DNA of 7,371 nucleotides from Synechococcales cyanobacterium 340R_concoct_173_sub (lineage in GTDB: Bacteria; Cyanobacteriota; Cyanobacteriia; Leptolyngbyales; Leptolyngbyaceae): NCBI GenBank assembly GCA_025354065.1, contig JANXNM010000794.1, forward strand, positions 1-7,371. Reading direction: 5' to 3'. Below the pieces are notes generated by a model, which saw nothing but the letters and a program-made list of their open reading frames with translations, searched no databases and had not been told where the DNA came from. A program made the position numbers and the translations under genes. Positions 1 to 6,042 of this stretch are shown here, piece by piece. Positions within the stretch are counted from its first letter, which is position 1. Each line of letters begins with the position of its first letter.

Positions 1-309
1 CCCGATCGGCTCGTGGTTCCGACAAATAACGCAATGCTGGGCTAGATCCAGACCGATCGCCTCATCAAGTACAACCTTTATCCCCAAAGATTCCGCCAGA
101 TCTGCCACATTGACTGCGCAAGCTTCCCGATTCCACCAACCTGCTAAATGCCCCGGTACAGACCCCGAATAGATTGTCTGAGCGTTGGGAGTGATAAGGG
201 TGATGTCCGCGATCGGGCAATGACGTAAGGTTGCCGATTGGTGCAGCCAACTCAAAAGCGCCACACTATGACTATGGCCACCCCCAATGAGAACAAGTTT
301 TGAAGGCAT
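1..309 (-). CDS. FAD-dependent oxidoreductase, N-terminal part (SelD-fusion/NADH dehydrogenase-like)
   Basis: This is a partial gene: 103 codons are open from an ATG at 309-307 to the left edge, with no stop. The protein begins MPSKLVLIGGGHSHSVALL, where the beta strand plus GGGHSH (residues 9-14) is the dinucleotide-binding turn of the pyridine-nucleotide-disulfide oxidoreductase fold. About thirty residues later comes TIYSGSVPGHLAGWW (from about residue 45), matching the YSGMxPGxxAG block of the flavoprotein family that in cyanobacteria is often fused in front of selenide, water dikinase (SelD). The following VNVADLAESLGIKVVLDEAIGLDL segment also fits that family. Whether a SelD kinase domain follows cannot be seen, because the rest lies outside the window. 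A stand-alone NdbB-like oxidoreductase is the alternative. No clear Shine-Dalgarno site precedes the ATG; an AT-rich dyad lies 7 bp upstream. The flavoprotein family is fairly sure, the exact substrate is unknown. Confidence 0.75.
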   Translation of the reverse strand, partial: MPSKLVLIGGGHSHSVALLSWLHQSATLRHCPIADITLITPNAQTIYSGSVPGHLAGWWNREACAVNVADLAESLGIKVVLDEAIGLDLAQHCVICRNHEPIG

Positions 310-315
310 CACAAT

Positions 316-332
316 TATTAATAAAATTAATA
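316..332. promoter_or_regulatory. AT-rich perfect dyad upstream of the flavoprotein gene
   Basis: TATTAAT and ATTAATA form a perfect inverted repeat with an AAA spacer, starting 7 bp upstream of the leftward ATG at 309. Its position would suit an operator or a promoter-overlapping site. In such AT-rich DNA a 7-bp dyad can also occur by chance, so the regulatory role is only inferred. Confidence 0.25.
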
Positions 333-442
333 CGATAAACATTAAAGAAAGAAACCGATCGTACCGTATCTTGAGAACCGAACAAAAAACAAGTTCGGGG
401 TCTAAAAGTAAGTCCCCATGAGGTTTATACGACTTATTTCCT

Positions 443-456
443 ATCGGTTATCCGAT
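443..456 (+). promoter_or_regulatory. Small hairpin in the leader region of the ykvA pair
   Basis: ATCGG and CCGAT pair perfectly around a TTAT loop, and flanking TTTC/GAAA could extend the stem past a small bulge. It lies about 125 bp upstream of the preferred ATG at 580. It has no T-run and is therefore not a terminator. It could be a leader structure or a protein-binding dyad, but there is no proof that it is transcribed. Confidence 0.2.
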
Positions 457-579
457 GAAAAGAGGCTAGGAATTTAGCTTGTAATTTGCGAAGATTCATT
501 TGTGGGCAAACGAAGCAAAGCAAACGCCTCTAACTCACAAAACAAGTTACAAAACAAACTTACTCCAAAGGCATTCAAT

Positions 580-894
580 ATGACATTTCCACTAGAATCT
601 CTTTACAACTGGTATCGTGATATTGTCGCAAATCCTAAATATCGTTGGTGGGTAATTGGTGGAACGTTGCTTTATGTTCTCAGCCCGATCGACATTATTC
701 CAGATGTGTTTCCAATTATCGGACAAATCGACGATGCGGTTGTAATTACGCTTCTCGCCACCGAAATTGCATCCCTACTTAAAGATCGCAATGCCAACAT
801 GAAACAAAAACGATCGGACCAAGCCGCTACTGAGCAAGCCGCTACTGATCCATCTGCCCAGTCCGTCGATGTCAATGCTGTCGAAGTTCGCTAA
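580..894 (+). CDS. YkvA family (DUF1232) small membrane protein, copy 1
   Basis: This 104-aa protein belongs to the YkvA/DUF1232 family, small membrane-associated proteins of unknown molecular function. The family core is clear: LYNWYRDIVANPKYRWW (residues 8-24), a hydrophobic stretch at about 24-35, then the hallmark SPIDIIPDVFPIIGQIDD (residues 35-52) and a second hydrophobic stretch to about 67. A charged linker and the tail VDVNAVEV follow. I chose the ATG at 580 over the in-frame GTG at 502. The DNA in front of it (AGGCATTCAATATGAC) matches that in front of the downstream copy (AGGCTATTCAACCATGAC), including the AGG ribosome-binding core, and the two proteins then align from residue 1. 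The linker holds a 15-bp tandem duplication encoding the repeated AAT of AATEQAATD. The gene is followed after 55 bp by its paralogue, probably on the same transcript. Family assignment is confident; function is not known. Confidence 0.85.
   Translation: MTFPLESLYNWYRDIVANPKYRWWVIGGTLLYVLSPIDIIPDVFPIIGQIDDAVVITLLATEIASLLKDRNANMKQKRSDQAATEQAATDPSAQSVDVNAVEVR
820..849 (+). repeat. 15-bp in-frame tandem duplication in ykvA-like copy 1
   Basis: Two adjacent 15-bp units, CAAGCCGCTACTGAG and CAAGCCGCTACTGAT, differ at one base. They add five residues to the linker between the membrane core and the C-terminal tail. The paralogue lacks this repeat, so the duplication probably arose after the two genes separated. 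Confidence 0.75.
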
Positions 895-949
895 ATCTGT
901 CTTCAAACAATTCTCAATTCTTTAGCACTTACCAACAGGCTATTCAACC

Positions 950-1273
950 ATGACGACCTATCCCCTTCAAATTCTATACACTTGGTACCGCAAAATTGTT
1001 GCAAATCCCAAATACCGATGGTGGATTATTGGGGGTACGTTGATGTATTTGATTAGCCCGATCGATATTTTACCGGATGTATTTCCGATCGTAGGCCAAA
1101 TTGATGATGCCGTATTAATTACCCTAGTTGCATCAGAGATTAGTTCTGCAATAAAAGATAGAAATGCCATGCTGAAACAACAGCGATCGGATTCTAAAAC
1201 AGTAAAGATGCCCGAAAAAGAATCGGCTTTTACCGATCACTTCGTGGACGTTTCTGCTGTGGAAGTTATGTAG
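950..1273 (+). CDS. YkvA family (DUF1232) small membrane protein, copy 2
   Basis: This 107-aa tandem paralogue of the preceding gene has the same order of parts: LYTWYRKIVANPKYRWW (residues 9-25), a hydrophobic segment, SPIDILPDVFPIVGQIDD (residues 36-53), and a second hydrophobic segment to about residue 68. A KDRNA...RSD linker follows, then a C-terminal VDVSAVEV. By eye about three quarters of the residues in the first 80 match copy 1, while the linker just before the tail is unrelated in sequence and length. The start is an ATG with AGG about 11-13 bases upstream. The gap to copy 1 is 55 bp and contains no terminator. A strong hairpin terminator lies 35 bp after the stop, so the pair appears to be one transcription unit. 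The family's biochemical role is unknown, and I see no partner gene suggesting one. Confidence 0.88.
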   Translation: MTTYPLQILYTWYRKIVANPKYRWWIIGGTLMYLISPIDILPDVFPIVGQIDDAVLITLVASEISSAIKDRNAMLKQQRSDSKTVKMPEKESAFTDHFVDVSAVEVM

Positions 1274-1307
1274 ATTAAAGTAATGCAACTTACCAACCTA
1301 ATCTTCC

Positions 1308-1335
1308 AAAGGACTCAGATATCAGAGTCCTTTTT
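1308..1335 (+). terminator. Rho-independent terminator after the ykvA pair
   Basis: AAAGGACTC (1308-1316) and GAGTCCTTT (1325-1333) form a perfect 9-bp stem around an 8-nt loop. The run TTTTT (1331-1335) forms the 3' tail. It lies between the converging ykvA unit and the leftward kinase-like gene, whose stop is at 1367. It has a good U-tail only for rightward transcription; in the other direction the tail is just three T within the stem, so leftward termination would be weaker. Confidence 0.88.
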
Positions 1336-1366
1336 AATGACTACATTTAATCACCATATTCAATCC

Positions 1367-2764
1367 CTATCCAATGGGCATCAAAATCTCAAATTCAGTG
1401 CTAATACCGGGATCTAAATGGTCCATGGGATTGTCGGCGGTGCGAAGTTTCATAATACCCTGATGACGGTTTGTCACCACACGATGCGCTATGACCAAAC
1501 TCGATTCTCGCGTCAGTGGATTACTATACATAAAGTCATTCATAAGCTGTTGTTGTTCGGCCAGAGAAATGGGTTTACCATTGCACCCCAACCGCACCGA
1601 TACCCAACGCATTCCGCTCGAATCTATAGAACAAACTTCTGTCATAATCCAAAGCTTTGGCGGCTCAGATAGTGACTCATTATCGTAATAGGGTAAAGGT
1701 AGCTCCTCTAGTACTCGATCCGTCACAGATTTCACTAATATTTGTCTCACCAAATAACTCAATACATTCAAAAACACCTGGGTCACTTGCCCAATAAAAC
1801 ATGGCACTGTCGGCAAGGCACCATAGGATTTTTGAACATTAATTTCATTCTTTAAATGGCTCTTTAATAACAACAACATACTATCCAAACAATCATGGAT
1901 GTCCGTTGCTTTTGGATAGACTTCATCAATGTGACAAAAATTCTGAAGACTGCTTGCGAGTTTAGTTAACCGATCGGCCCCGGTTTTGATACTTTGTAAT
2001 GTCTTGGGAATATCTTCACGCAAATAATCAATCTCCAAATCTGATCGAAGTTCTAGCATCTCATTAGACGGAATTGGCAACTCTAATTCATACCGATCGA
2101 CAACCCGCATCACATCTTTTATATATTTCGATAAATGGCTCAAATTCCCCCAAATAAAGCTCACCGGATCTAAAATCTCGTGGGATACTCCATTTACTAA
2201 CCGTCCAAGACTCGCCATTTTGTCATTGCGAATCATTTGAATCTGTGTTTGTTCATAGGCGATTTGGGTTTCAATGCTACGAATTTGCCAATATGCAATA
2301 TTTAATGTATGGAAATCAAGTAAAAGGTAGTCTCCCGAGACATTCACTAAAACTGGCTCCCCTATTGCTTTTGAAACTCGTCGTAAGGCTCGTTTTGCTG
2401 AAACTAAAATACCTGAATCGCCCGACAACTTCAAAACTGGACTACAGACATAGCGCGAAAAAGTTTGTAATGGCTGTTGTAAAAATGGTGATGGATTCCC
2501 CGCACCATCTAGCATTAGTTCAAAAAATACCGATCGTGTGACCACACCCACCAATGAGGCATCGGCATTTAAAATAACAGCCCCTGGAACTTGAGGTGAG
2601 GACTGAAATAACATCGCCAACTCTGCACCTGTGATGGATAACTCTACAGTAAAGCGATGGAGCGGTAAATCTTGAAGACTAGACTTAGAATGAATTGAAC
2701 CGGAACCTGTGAGTTCACTAATTGGTGAAGATCCCGCTTGTAATTTTTGACGACTCCGAGTCAT
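1367..2764 (-). CDS. Histidine kinase-like protein with degenerate ATP-binding domain
   Basis: This 465-aa protein has the layout of a cyanobacterial soluble sensor kinase. Residues 31-155 resemble paired CBS-like sensor repeats (LVGVVTRSVFFELM at 71-84 and a second, weaker unit). A Gln-rich coiled linker follows at about 158-180. The phospho-acceptor helix is MASLGRLVNGVSHEILDPV (183-201), with His195. The ATPase-like domain runs from about 285 to 465. It retains alignable blocks such as GQVTQVFLNVL, but key residues are gone. The second N-box Asn is Tyr337 and the following acidic position is Arg340. The G1-box DNGPGI reads CNGKPI (Cys394), and the glycine-rich GTGLGLSI lid reads RESSLVIAH (from 419). 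No membrane segment is seen. The ATG has a GGGGG ribosome-binding stretch close upstream. No response regulator is adjacent. The protein may be a pseudokinase, phosphatase or phosphotransfer scaffold; the reading frame is intact, so it is not an obvious pseudogene. Confidence 0.82.
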   Translation of the reverse strand: MTRSRQKLQAGSSPISELTGSGSIHSKSSLQDLPLHRFTVELSITGAELAMLFQSSPQVPGAVILNADASLVGVVTRSVFFELMLDGAGNPSPFLQQPLQTFSRYVCSPVLKLSGDSGILVSAKRALRRVSKAIGEPVLVNVSGDYLLLDFHTLNIAYWQIRSIETQIAYEQTQIQMIRNDKMASLGRLVNGVSHEILDPVSFIWGNLSHLSKYIKDVMRVVDRYELELPIPSNEMLELRSDLEIDYLREDIPKTLQSIKTGADRLTKLASSLQNFCHIDEVYPKATDIHDCLDSMLLLLKSHLKNEINVQKSYGALPTVPCFIGQVTQVFLNVLSYLVRQILVKSVTDRVLEELPLPYYDNESLSEPPKLWIMTEVCSIDSSGMRWVSVRLGCNGKPISLAEQQQLMNDFMYSNPLTRESSLVIAHRVVTNRHQGIMKLRTADNPMDHLDPGISTEFEILMPIG

Positions 2765-2866
2765 CCTGCCCCCTGACTTTCAACAGTCCAATCTCATGTA
2801 ATGTGTTCAATATGCCCTAAAGCAGGCACTACCAACTCACCTAATCCCCAGGCGTGACCGATCGAT
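2765..2866. promoter_or_regulatory. Divergent promoter region between the kinase-like gene and ruvA
   Basis: This 102-bp gap lies between two genes transcribed away from each other, so it must hold both promoters. I could not pick a confident -35/-10 pair for either direction. A CCGATCGATATG stretch overlaps the ruvA start. There is no terminator or recognisable RNA. Confidence 0.4.
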
Positions 2867-3493
2867 ATGCTGAGTTATCTCAAAGGCAGTCTTATCTATA
2901 GCCAAAAGTCGCCCAACAACCGGGTCGTCATAACGGTGGAGGTAAACGGCATGGGCTACGATGTCCAAATCACGAGCCGTCACTGGCAGCAACTTCCGCC
3001 CTTTGGTGACATCACTCAAGTCTTCACCCATCTTAATGCTCGCGAAGATCAAATTACGCTGTTCGGGTTTGCGGCTTCGGCTGAACGGGATCTATTTCGT
3101 CAGTTGGTGAGCGTCAGTGGAATTGGGCCGCAGTTGGCGATGGCGTTGCTAGATACCTTGAGTTTGCAAGAACTGGTCAGTGCTATTGTTTCTGGAAATA
3201 CGCGTCTGTTGTCCCGAACGCCCGGTGTGGGGGGTAAAACGGCAGAACGCATTGCCCTAGAACTTAAAACAAAGCTTTCAGAATGGCGCAATCAAGCGGG
3301 ACTGTCGGCCCAACCGAGTTCGGGTCCGGTGGCCCATATCCAGGAAGATGTGGAAATGACGCTTTTGGCGCTGGGCTATACCAATGCCGAAATTACTAAG
3401 GCTCTTAATACGGTCGGCCAAAGTACGACCCTTGCCAAAACAGCAGATGCAGAGGAGTGGATTCGCCGATCGATCGCGTGGTTATCGCAGTGA
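2867..3493 (+). CDS. ruvA: Holliday junction branch migration protein RuvA
   Basis: RuvA is the tetrameric protein that binds four-way DNA junctions and loads the RuvB helicase for branch migration in recombinational repair. This 208-aa protein is close to the usual length (about 200). Domain I (OB fold, 1-66) begins MLSYLKGSLIY and ends with REDQITLFGF. The acidic residues Glu60 and Asp61 correspond to the 'acidic pin' pair of E. coli RuvA. Domain II has two helix-hairpin-helix motifs, VSGIGPQLAMALL (83-95) and TPGVGGKTAERIALELK (118-134). A flexible linker leads to domain III (about 158-208), the RuvB-contacting part, with LLALGYTNAEITKAL. The ATG at 2867 is the first start after an in-frame TGA at 2855; its Shine-Dalgarno is weak. 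A kinase gene follows 23 bp downstream. ruvB and ruvC are not in this window, which is common in cyanobacteria. Confidence 0.97.
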   Translation: MLSYLKGSLIYSQKSPNNRVVITVEVNGMGYDVQITSRHWQQLPPFGDITQVFTHLNAREDQITLFGFAASAERDLFRQLVSVSGIGPQLAMALLDTLSLQELVSAIVSGNTRLLSRTPGVGGKTAERIALELKTKLSEWRNQAGLSAQPSSGPVAHIQEDVEMTLLALGYTNAEITKALNTVGQSTTLAKTADAEEWIRRSIAWLSQ

Positions 3494-3516
3494 ATTATTA
3501 CAATAAAAGGTGAAAA

Positions 3517-4845
3517 GTGATTAAGAATGCGGTTTGGCTGGGAATTGATTTTGGGACGAGTGGGGCGCGATCGATCGCCATTGATGTACAAGGGCAAGCG
3601 CTTGCCGAATGTCGGGTTCAAAATCTGTCGCAAACCCCAAACGCATGGCGATCGGCTCTGGTTCAGCTTTTTGAGCAGTTGCCGCCTCATATATGCGAAC
3701 GGCTAACGGGAATTGCGATATGTGGCACGTCTTCAACGGTGATGCTCTGCAATTCAAACGGCGATTCCAAAGGCGATTCAAAGGGCGAGGCGTTGCTTGA
3801 ACCGCTGATGTATAACGACGATCGGGCTTTGGAAGTCTTGGAGCAAGTGCGTCAAATTGCGCCGCCAAATCACACGGTTATTAGCGCTACGTCTAGCTTT
3901 GCAAAATTGCTTTGGTTCACGCAACAACCCGAATTTAAACGAGCCGAATTTAAACAGGCTCACATTTTAATGCATCAGGCGGATTGGCTAGCCTTTCTAT
4001 TGCATGGTCGTTTGGGCATTACCGACTATCATAATGCGCTGAAACTCGGCTATGACCCTGAAATTCTGGCTTATCCTGACTGGCTTGACTGCCATCAATA
4101 CCGATCGCTTTTGCCCGAGGTTCGGACACCAGGAGAGGCCATTGGTCCAATTTTGCCGAGTTGGTGCAAACAGTTTGGGATTCCGGCCCGTTGTCAAATT
4201 TACGCAGGAACCACGGACAGCATTGCGGCATTTCTCGCCAGTGAAGCCACAGAAATTGGAGAAGCCGTCACCTCTCTTGGATCCACATTGGTTATAAAGC
4301 TACTGAGCAAGGTGCGTCTTGATGATGCGCGCTATGGCATTTATAGTCATCGGCTAGGCAACAGATGGCTAGTAGGCGGCGCGTCAAATACGGGGGGAGC
4401 GGTGCTGCGATCGTTTTTTAGTGATGACGATCTGGTGAGATTAACGCCCCAACTAAATCCCAACCATCCTACAGGACTAAATTATTATCCATTAACAAAA
4501 CCCGGCGATCGGTTCCCCATTAACGATCCCACCTTAGAACCTCGCCTTTCTCCTCGCCCAGAAGATCCAGCGCTATTTTTACAGGGATTGCTTGAAGGCA
4601 TGGCCCGGATTGAAGCTGATGCTTATCGACTCCTTAAAACTCTCGGTGCTGGGGAGGTTCACCGTATTTATACAGCCGGAGGCGGAGCGCAAAATGCAGT
4701 CTGGACACAACTTCGGACCATTGCAACCCAGAAACCTGTGACCTCTGCGGTCAATGTTGAAGCTGCGATCGGAGTAGCTCGCTTAATTCAGTCGTCTAAT
4801 TATTTACAGCCGCAGAGATTGTGCAGGGGAGGGGTAAATTTTTAG
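3517..4845 (+). CDS. FGGY family carbohydrate kinase, probably D-ribulose kinase
   Basis: This 442-aa ATP-dependent sugar kinase has the two-domain actin-like fold. The phosphate-1 loop is GIDFGTSGARSIAID (9-23). The second domain has the GTTD motif at 231-234 with Asp234 as catalytic base, SLGSTLVI (253-260), and an adenosine-motif AGGGAQNAVW (387-396). Near the C-terminus is AAIGVARL (416-423). It is shorter than xylulokinase or glycerol kinase (about 500 aa). Length and the SGARS and GTTDS motifs fit the cyanobacterial/plant D-ribulose kinase subgroup, which phosphorylates D-ribulose to ribulose 5-phosphate; xylulokinase is the alternative name often given. The start is a GTG at 3517 with AAAGG 6 bases upstream. 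The 23-bp gap after ruvA has no terminator, so they may be co-transcribed without a functional link. Two short in-frame duplications (GDSKGDSKG, EFKRAEFKQA) sit in surface-type segments of the first domain. Confidence 0.88.
   Translation: MIKNAVWLGIDFGTSGARSIAIDVQGQALAECRVQNLSQTPNAWRSALVQLFEQLPPHICERLTGIAICGTSSTVMLCNSNGDSKGDSKGEALLEPLMYNDDRALEVLEQVRQIAPPNHTVISATSSFAKLLWFTQQPEFKRAEFKQAHILMHQADWLAFLLHGRLGITDYHNALKLGYDPEILAYPDWLDCHQYRSLLPEVRTPGEAIGPILPSWCKQFGIPARCQIYAGTTDSIAAFLASEATEIGEAVTSLGSTLVIKLLSKVRLDDARYGIYSHRLGNRWLVGGASNTGGAVLRSFFSDDDLVRLTPQLNPNHPTGLNYYPLTKPGDRFPINDPTLEPRLSPRPEDPALFLQGLLEGMARIEADAYRLLKTLGAGEVHRIYTAGGGAQNAVWTQLRTIATQKPVTSAVNVEAAIGVARLIQSSNYLQPQRLCRGGVNF
3760..3783 (+). repeat. 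12-bp in-frame tandem duplication in the kinase gene
   Basis: The units GGCGATTCCAAA and GGCGATTCAAAG encode GDSK twice and are followed by another GGCGA. Ten of twelve bases match. It lies in a polar loop of the first domain, after SSTVMLCNSN. Confidence 0.7.
3931..3960 (+). repeat. 15-bp in-frame tandem duplication in the kinase gene
   Basis: The units GAATTTAAACGAGCC and GAATTTAAACAGGCT share their first ten bases exactly and encode EFKRA and EFKQA. Twelve of fifteen bases match. The insert lengthens the helix-like segment before HILMHQADWLAFLL. Confidence 0.7.
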
Positions 4846-4931
4846 TATGCGTATTTCTTCTATTATTTTCCCTGATTGGGAACACTAGAACTACGTAATT
4901 TTCTTCCTGCGCTGTTCTTTACTAACATCTC

Positions 4932-5372
4932 ATGCTGAGTCGGCTCACACTCCAACTACAAAATCGCTGGATGGCGCTAAGTTCCTATCCCGATATGAGT
5001 CCTGACTCTGGCATTCGTCAGCAGGTGAATAGTCGCCATGGCGATCGGCCTCTATATAGTGCTGTGGAGTGGCATCAACGATTTTGGTATCCGTTGGGAG
5101 TGCAGCGCTTACTGTCTGAGTTTATTTATGAATTATTAACCGAATGTTCAGGGTTAAATGTGGGGCAGTTATTGCCAAGCGATCGGTTGATTGAGGATTT
5201 GCAGTTGCCGTTGGTGTGTTGGTTTGATTGGGAGTTGGTTTGGACTGAGCAATTTATGATGAGGTTTGGATTGGAGACGGAATGGATATTGAATATTGGG
5301 GAATTTGAGACGCTGCAAGAGTTTGTTCTATGTCTAAATAAGCAACTCAAGCAGAAGCCCCCCAACTCTTGA
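4932..5372 (+). CDS. Conserved-looking protein with an acyl-carrier-protein-like C-terminal half
   Basis: I do not recognise this 146-aa protein by name. Residues 1-55 are polar with a WHQRFWYPLGVQ segment. Residues 56-140 follow the acyl carrier protein pattern in order. A first helix VQRLLSEFIYELLTECSG (57-74) is followed by PSDRLIEDL (82-90), where ACPs have PxSRFxEDL. A long helix WFDWELVWTEQFMMRFG (97-113) corresponds to the ACP ELVMALEEEFG helix, and a closing FETLQEFVLCL (125-135) to the usual TVGDAVDYI. The DSL serine that carries 4'-phosphopantetheine is missing; PLVCW stands in its place. If the fold is right, it is a non-carrier relative of the DUF1493 kind. The ATG at 4932 is the first start after an in-frame TAA at 4923, but it has no clear ribosome-binding site; ATG at 4971 is an alternative. 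It lies 86 bp after the kinase gene. Coding is likely; the fold is inferred. Confidence 0.7.
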   Translation: MLSRLTLQLQNRWMALSSYPDMSPDSGIRQQVNSRHGDRPLYSAVEWHQRFWYPLGVQRLLSEFIYELLTECSGLNVGQLLPSDRLIEDLQLPLVCWFDWELVWTEQFMMRFGLETEWILNIGEFETLQEFVLCLNKQLKQKPPNS

Positions 5373-5462
5373 ACAACTTATCTTCAACAACTTAAAAACG
5401 ACTGCAACCGGAATGGCGAGGGCTTGCTAGACTATTAATCTGTTTTAAGAGGTCGAGTTGCT

Positions 5463-5981
5463 ATGGATAGGTCAGAGGTGGATGGAGAGCAATTAAATGA
5501 TTTGCGATTGGATGAGGTCCGATCGAACCAGGTCACTAAAACAATCAAAAAAGCAAAAGGACCATTTGAATATGCAATGGCAGCGGCGATCGCCTTAGAA
5601 GCTGATCACCCAGAAGTGCAGTATGTTCAGGGTTTTTTAGTATTTGCGGGCAGTCCACCAACGGAACATGCTTGGGTTGAACTGGAGTCTTGTCGGATTG
5701 ATCCTAATTTGCGTTTTTTAAAGAAGACGGCTAAAGAATTGTTCTATTTTCCGGCCCATTATTTGACAGTAGAAGACCTGAGGAAAACGGTTGAGGAAGC
5801 CAAAGAGGATTATCCCGAAGACGATCCATTGCCGATCTATGGGAAGATGCCCTACGAATATTATGGCGATGTGATGTTAGGGGATAAGCCGTACCAAGAT
5901 GCCTACGAAGCCGCAAAAGCGAAATGTCGAGAATTCGATCGTCCATCTGGCCCCGTCAAACGTGCGAGTAAGGAAGAGTAG
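5463..5981 (+). CDS. Hypothetical protein with HAWVE...DP motif
   Basis: This is a 172-aa acidic soluble protein with no signal peptide or membrane helix. The central block YVQGFLVFAGSPPTEHAWVE (54-73) followed by CRIDPNLRF (77-85) matches a pattern found in a family of small bacterial and phage proteins, in which a strand reading Y-x-EG is followed by pxxHAWxx and then viDPTL. That arrangement recalls the His-Asp half of a papain/transglutaminase-like fold (His69, Asp80). The Cys-Asn-Ala-type helix that would supply the nucleophile is replaced here by GPFEYAMAAAIAL (33-45), with no cysteine. The C-terminal third is rich in Glu, Asp, Tyr and Lys and looks like a charged helix. An AGAGG ribosome-binding site lies 10 bases before the ATG. 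It is 90 bp downstream of the ACP-like gene with no terminator between. Function unknown; the fold assignment is tentative. Confidence 0.72.
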   Translation: MDRSEVDGEQLNDLRLDEVRSNQVTKTIKKAKGPFEYAMAAAIALEADHPEVQYVQGFLVFAGSPPTEHAWVELESCRIDPNLRFLKKTAKELFYFPAHYLTVEDLRKTVEEAKEDYPEDDPLPIYGKMPYEYYGDVMLGDKPYQDAYEAAKAKCREFDRPSGPVKRASKEE

Positions 5982-6042
5982 ACTCTCAAGTAGCGGATTT
6001 GAGATGATAAAATGAACATAGTCCTAACCTATGGTTCTTGTT

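Larger units (their letters stand above)
310..579. other. Gene-free intergenic region with two short dyads
   Basis: About 270 bp separate the leftward flavoprotein gene from the first ykvA-like gene and must hold their divergent promoters. The part next to the flavoprotein is strongly AT-rich. I see a 7-bp dyad at 316-332 and a 5-bp hairpin at 443-456, listed separately. One reading frame is open from a GTG at 502 into the downstream gene, but it is rich in Lys, Asn and Gln and I do not regard it as translated. I could not identify a convincing -35/-10 pair, and no RNA gene is recognisable. Confidence 0.5.

Noticed and set aside
391..416. GGGG...CCCC stem in the 310-579 region
   Set aside because: Only four G:C pairs form before a mismatch, which is too weak to list as a structure.
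502..579. N-terminal extension of the first ykvA-like gene from a GTG start
   Set aside because: It is low-complexity in Lys, Asn and Gln and has only a weak ribosome-binding site. The paralogue's start region aligns exactly with the internal ATG at 580.
2245..2541. Rightward open frame of 98 codons inside the kinase-like gene
   Set aside because: It is antisense to the recognisable sensor region and has no motif of its own.
3376..3868. Leftward open frames across the ruvA/kinase junction
   Set aside because: They overlap two firmly identified genes, show no family motifs and have Arg/Pro-rich shadow composition.
5126..5365. Leftward open frame of 79 codons
   Set aside because: It lies wholly inside the rightward ACP-like gene and has a biased Ser/Asn composition without motifs. 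It is an antisense shadow.
5984..6003. TCTCAA...TTGAGA hairpin as a terminator
   Set aside because: The stem has only 6 bp and no T-run follows, so it does not meet the intrinsic terminator pattern.
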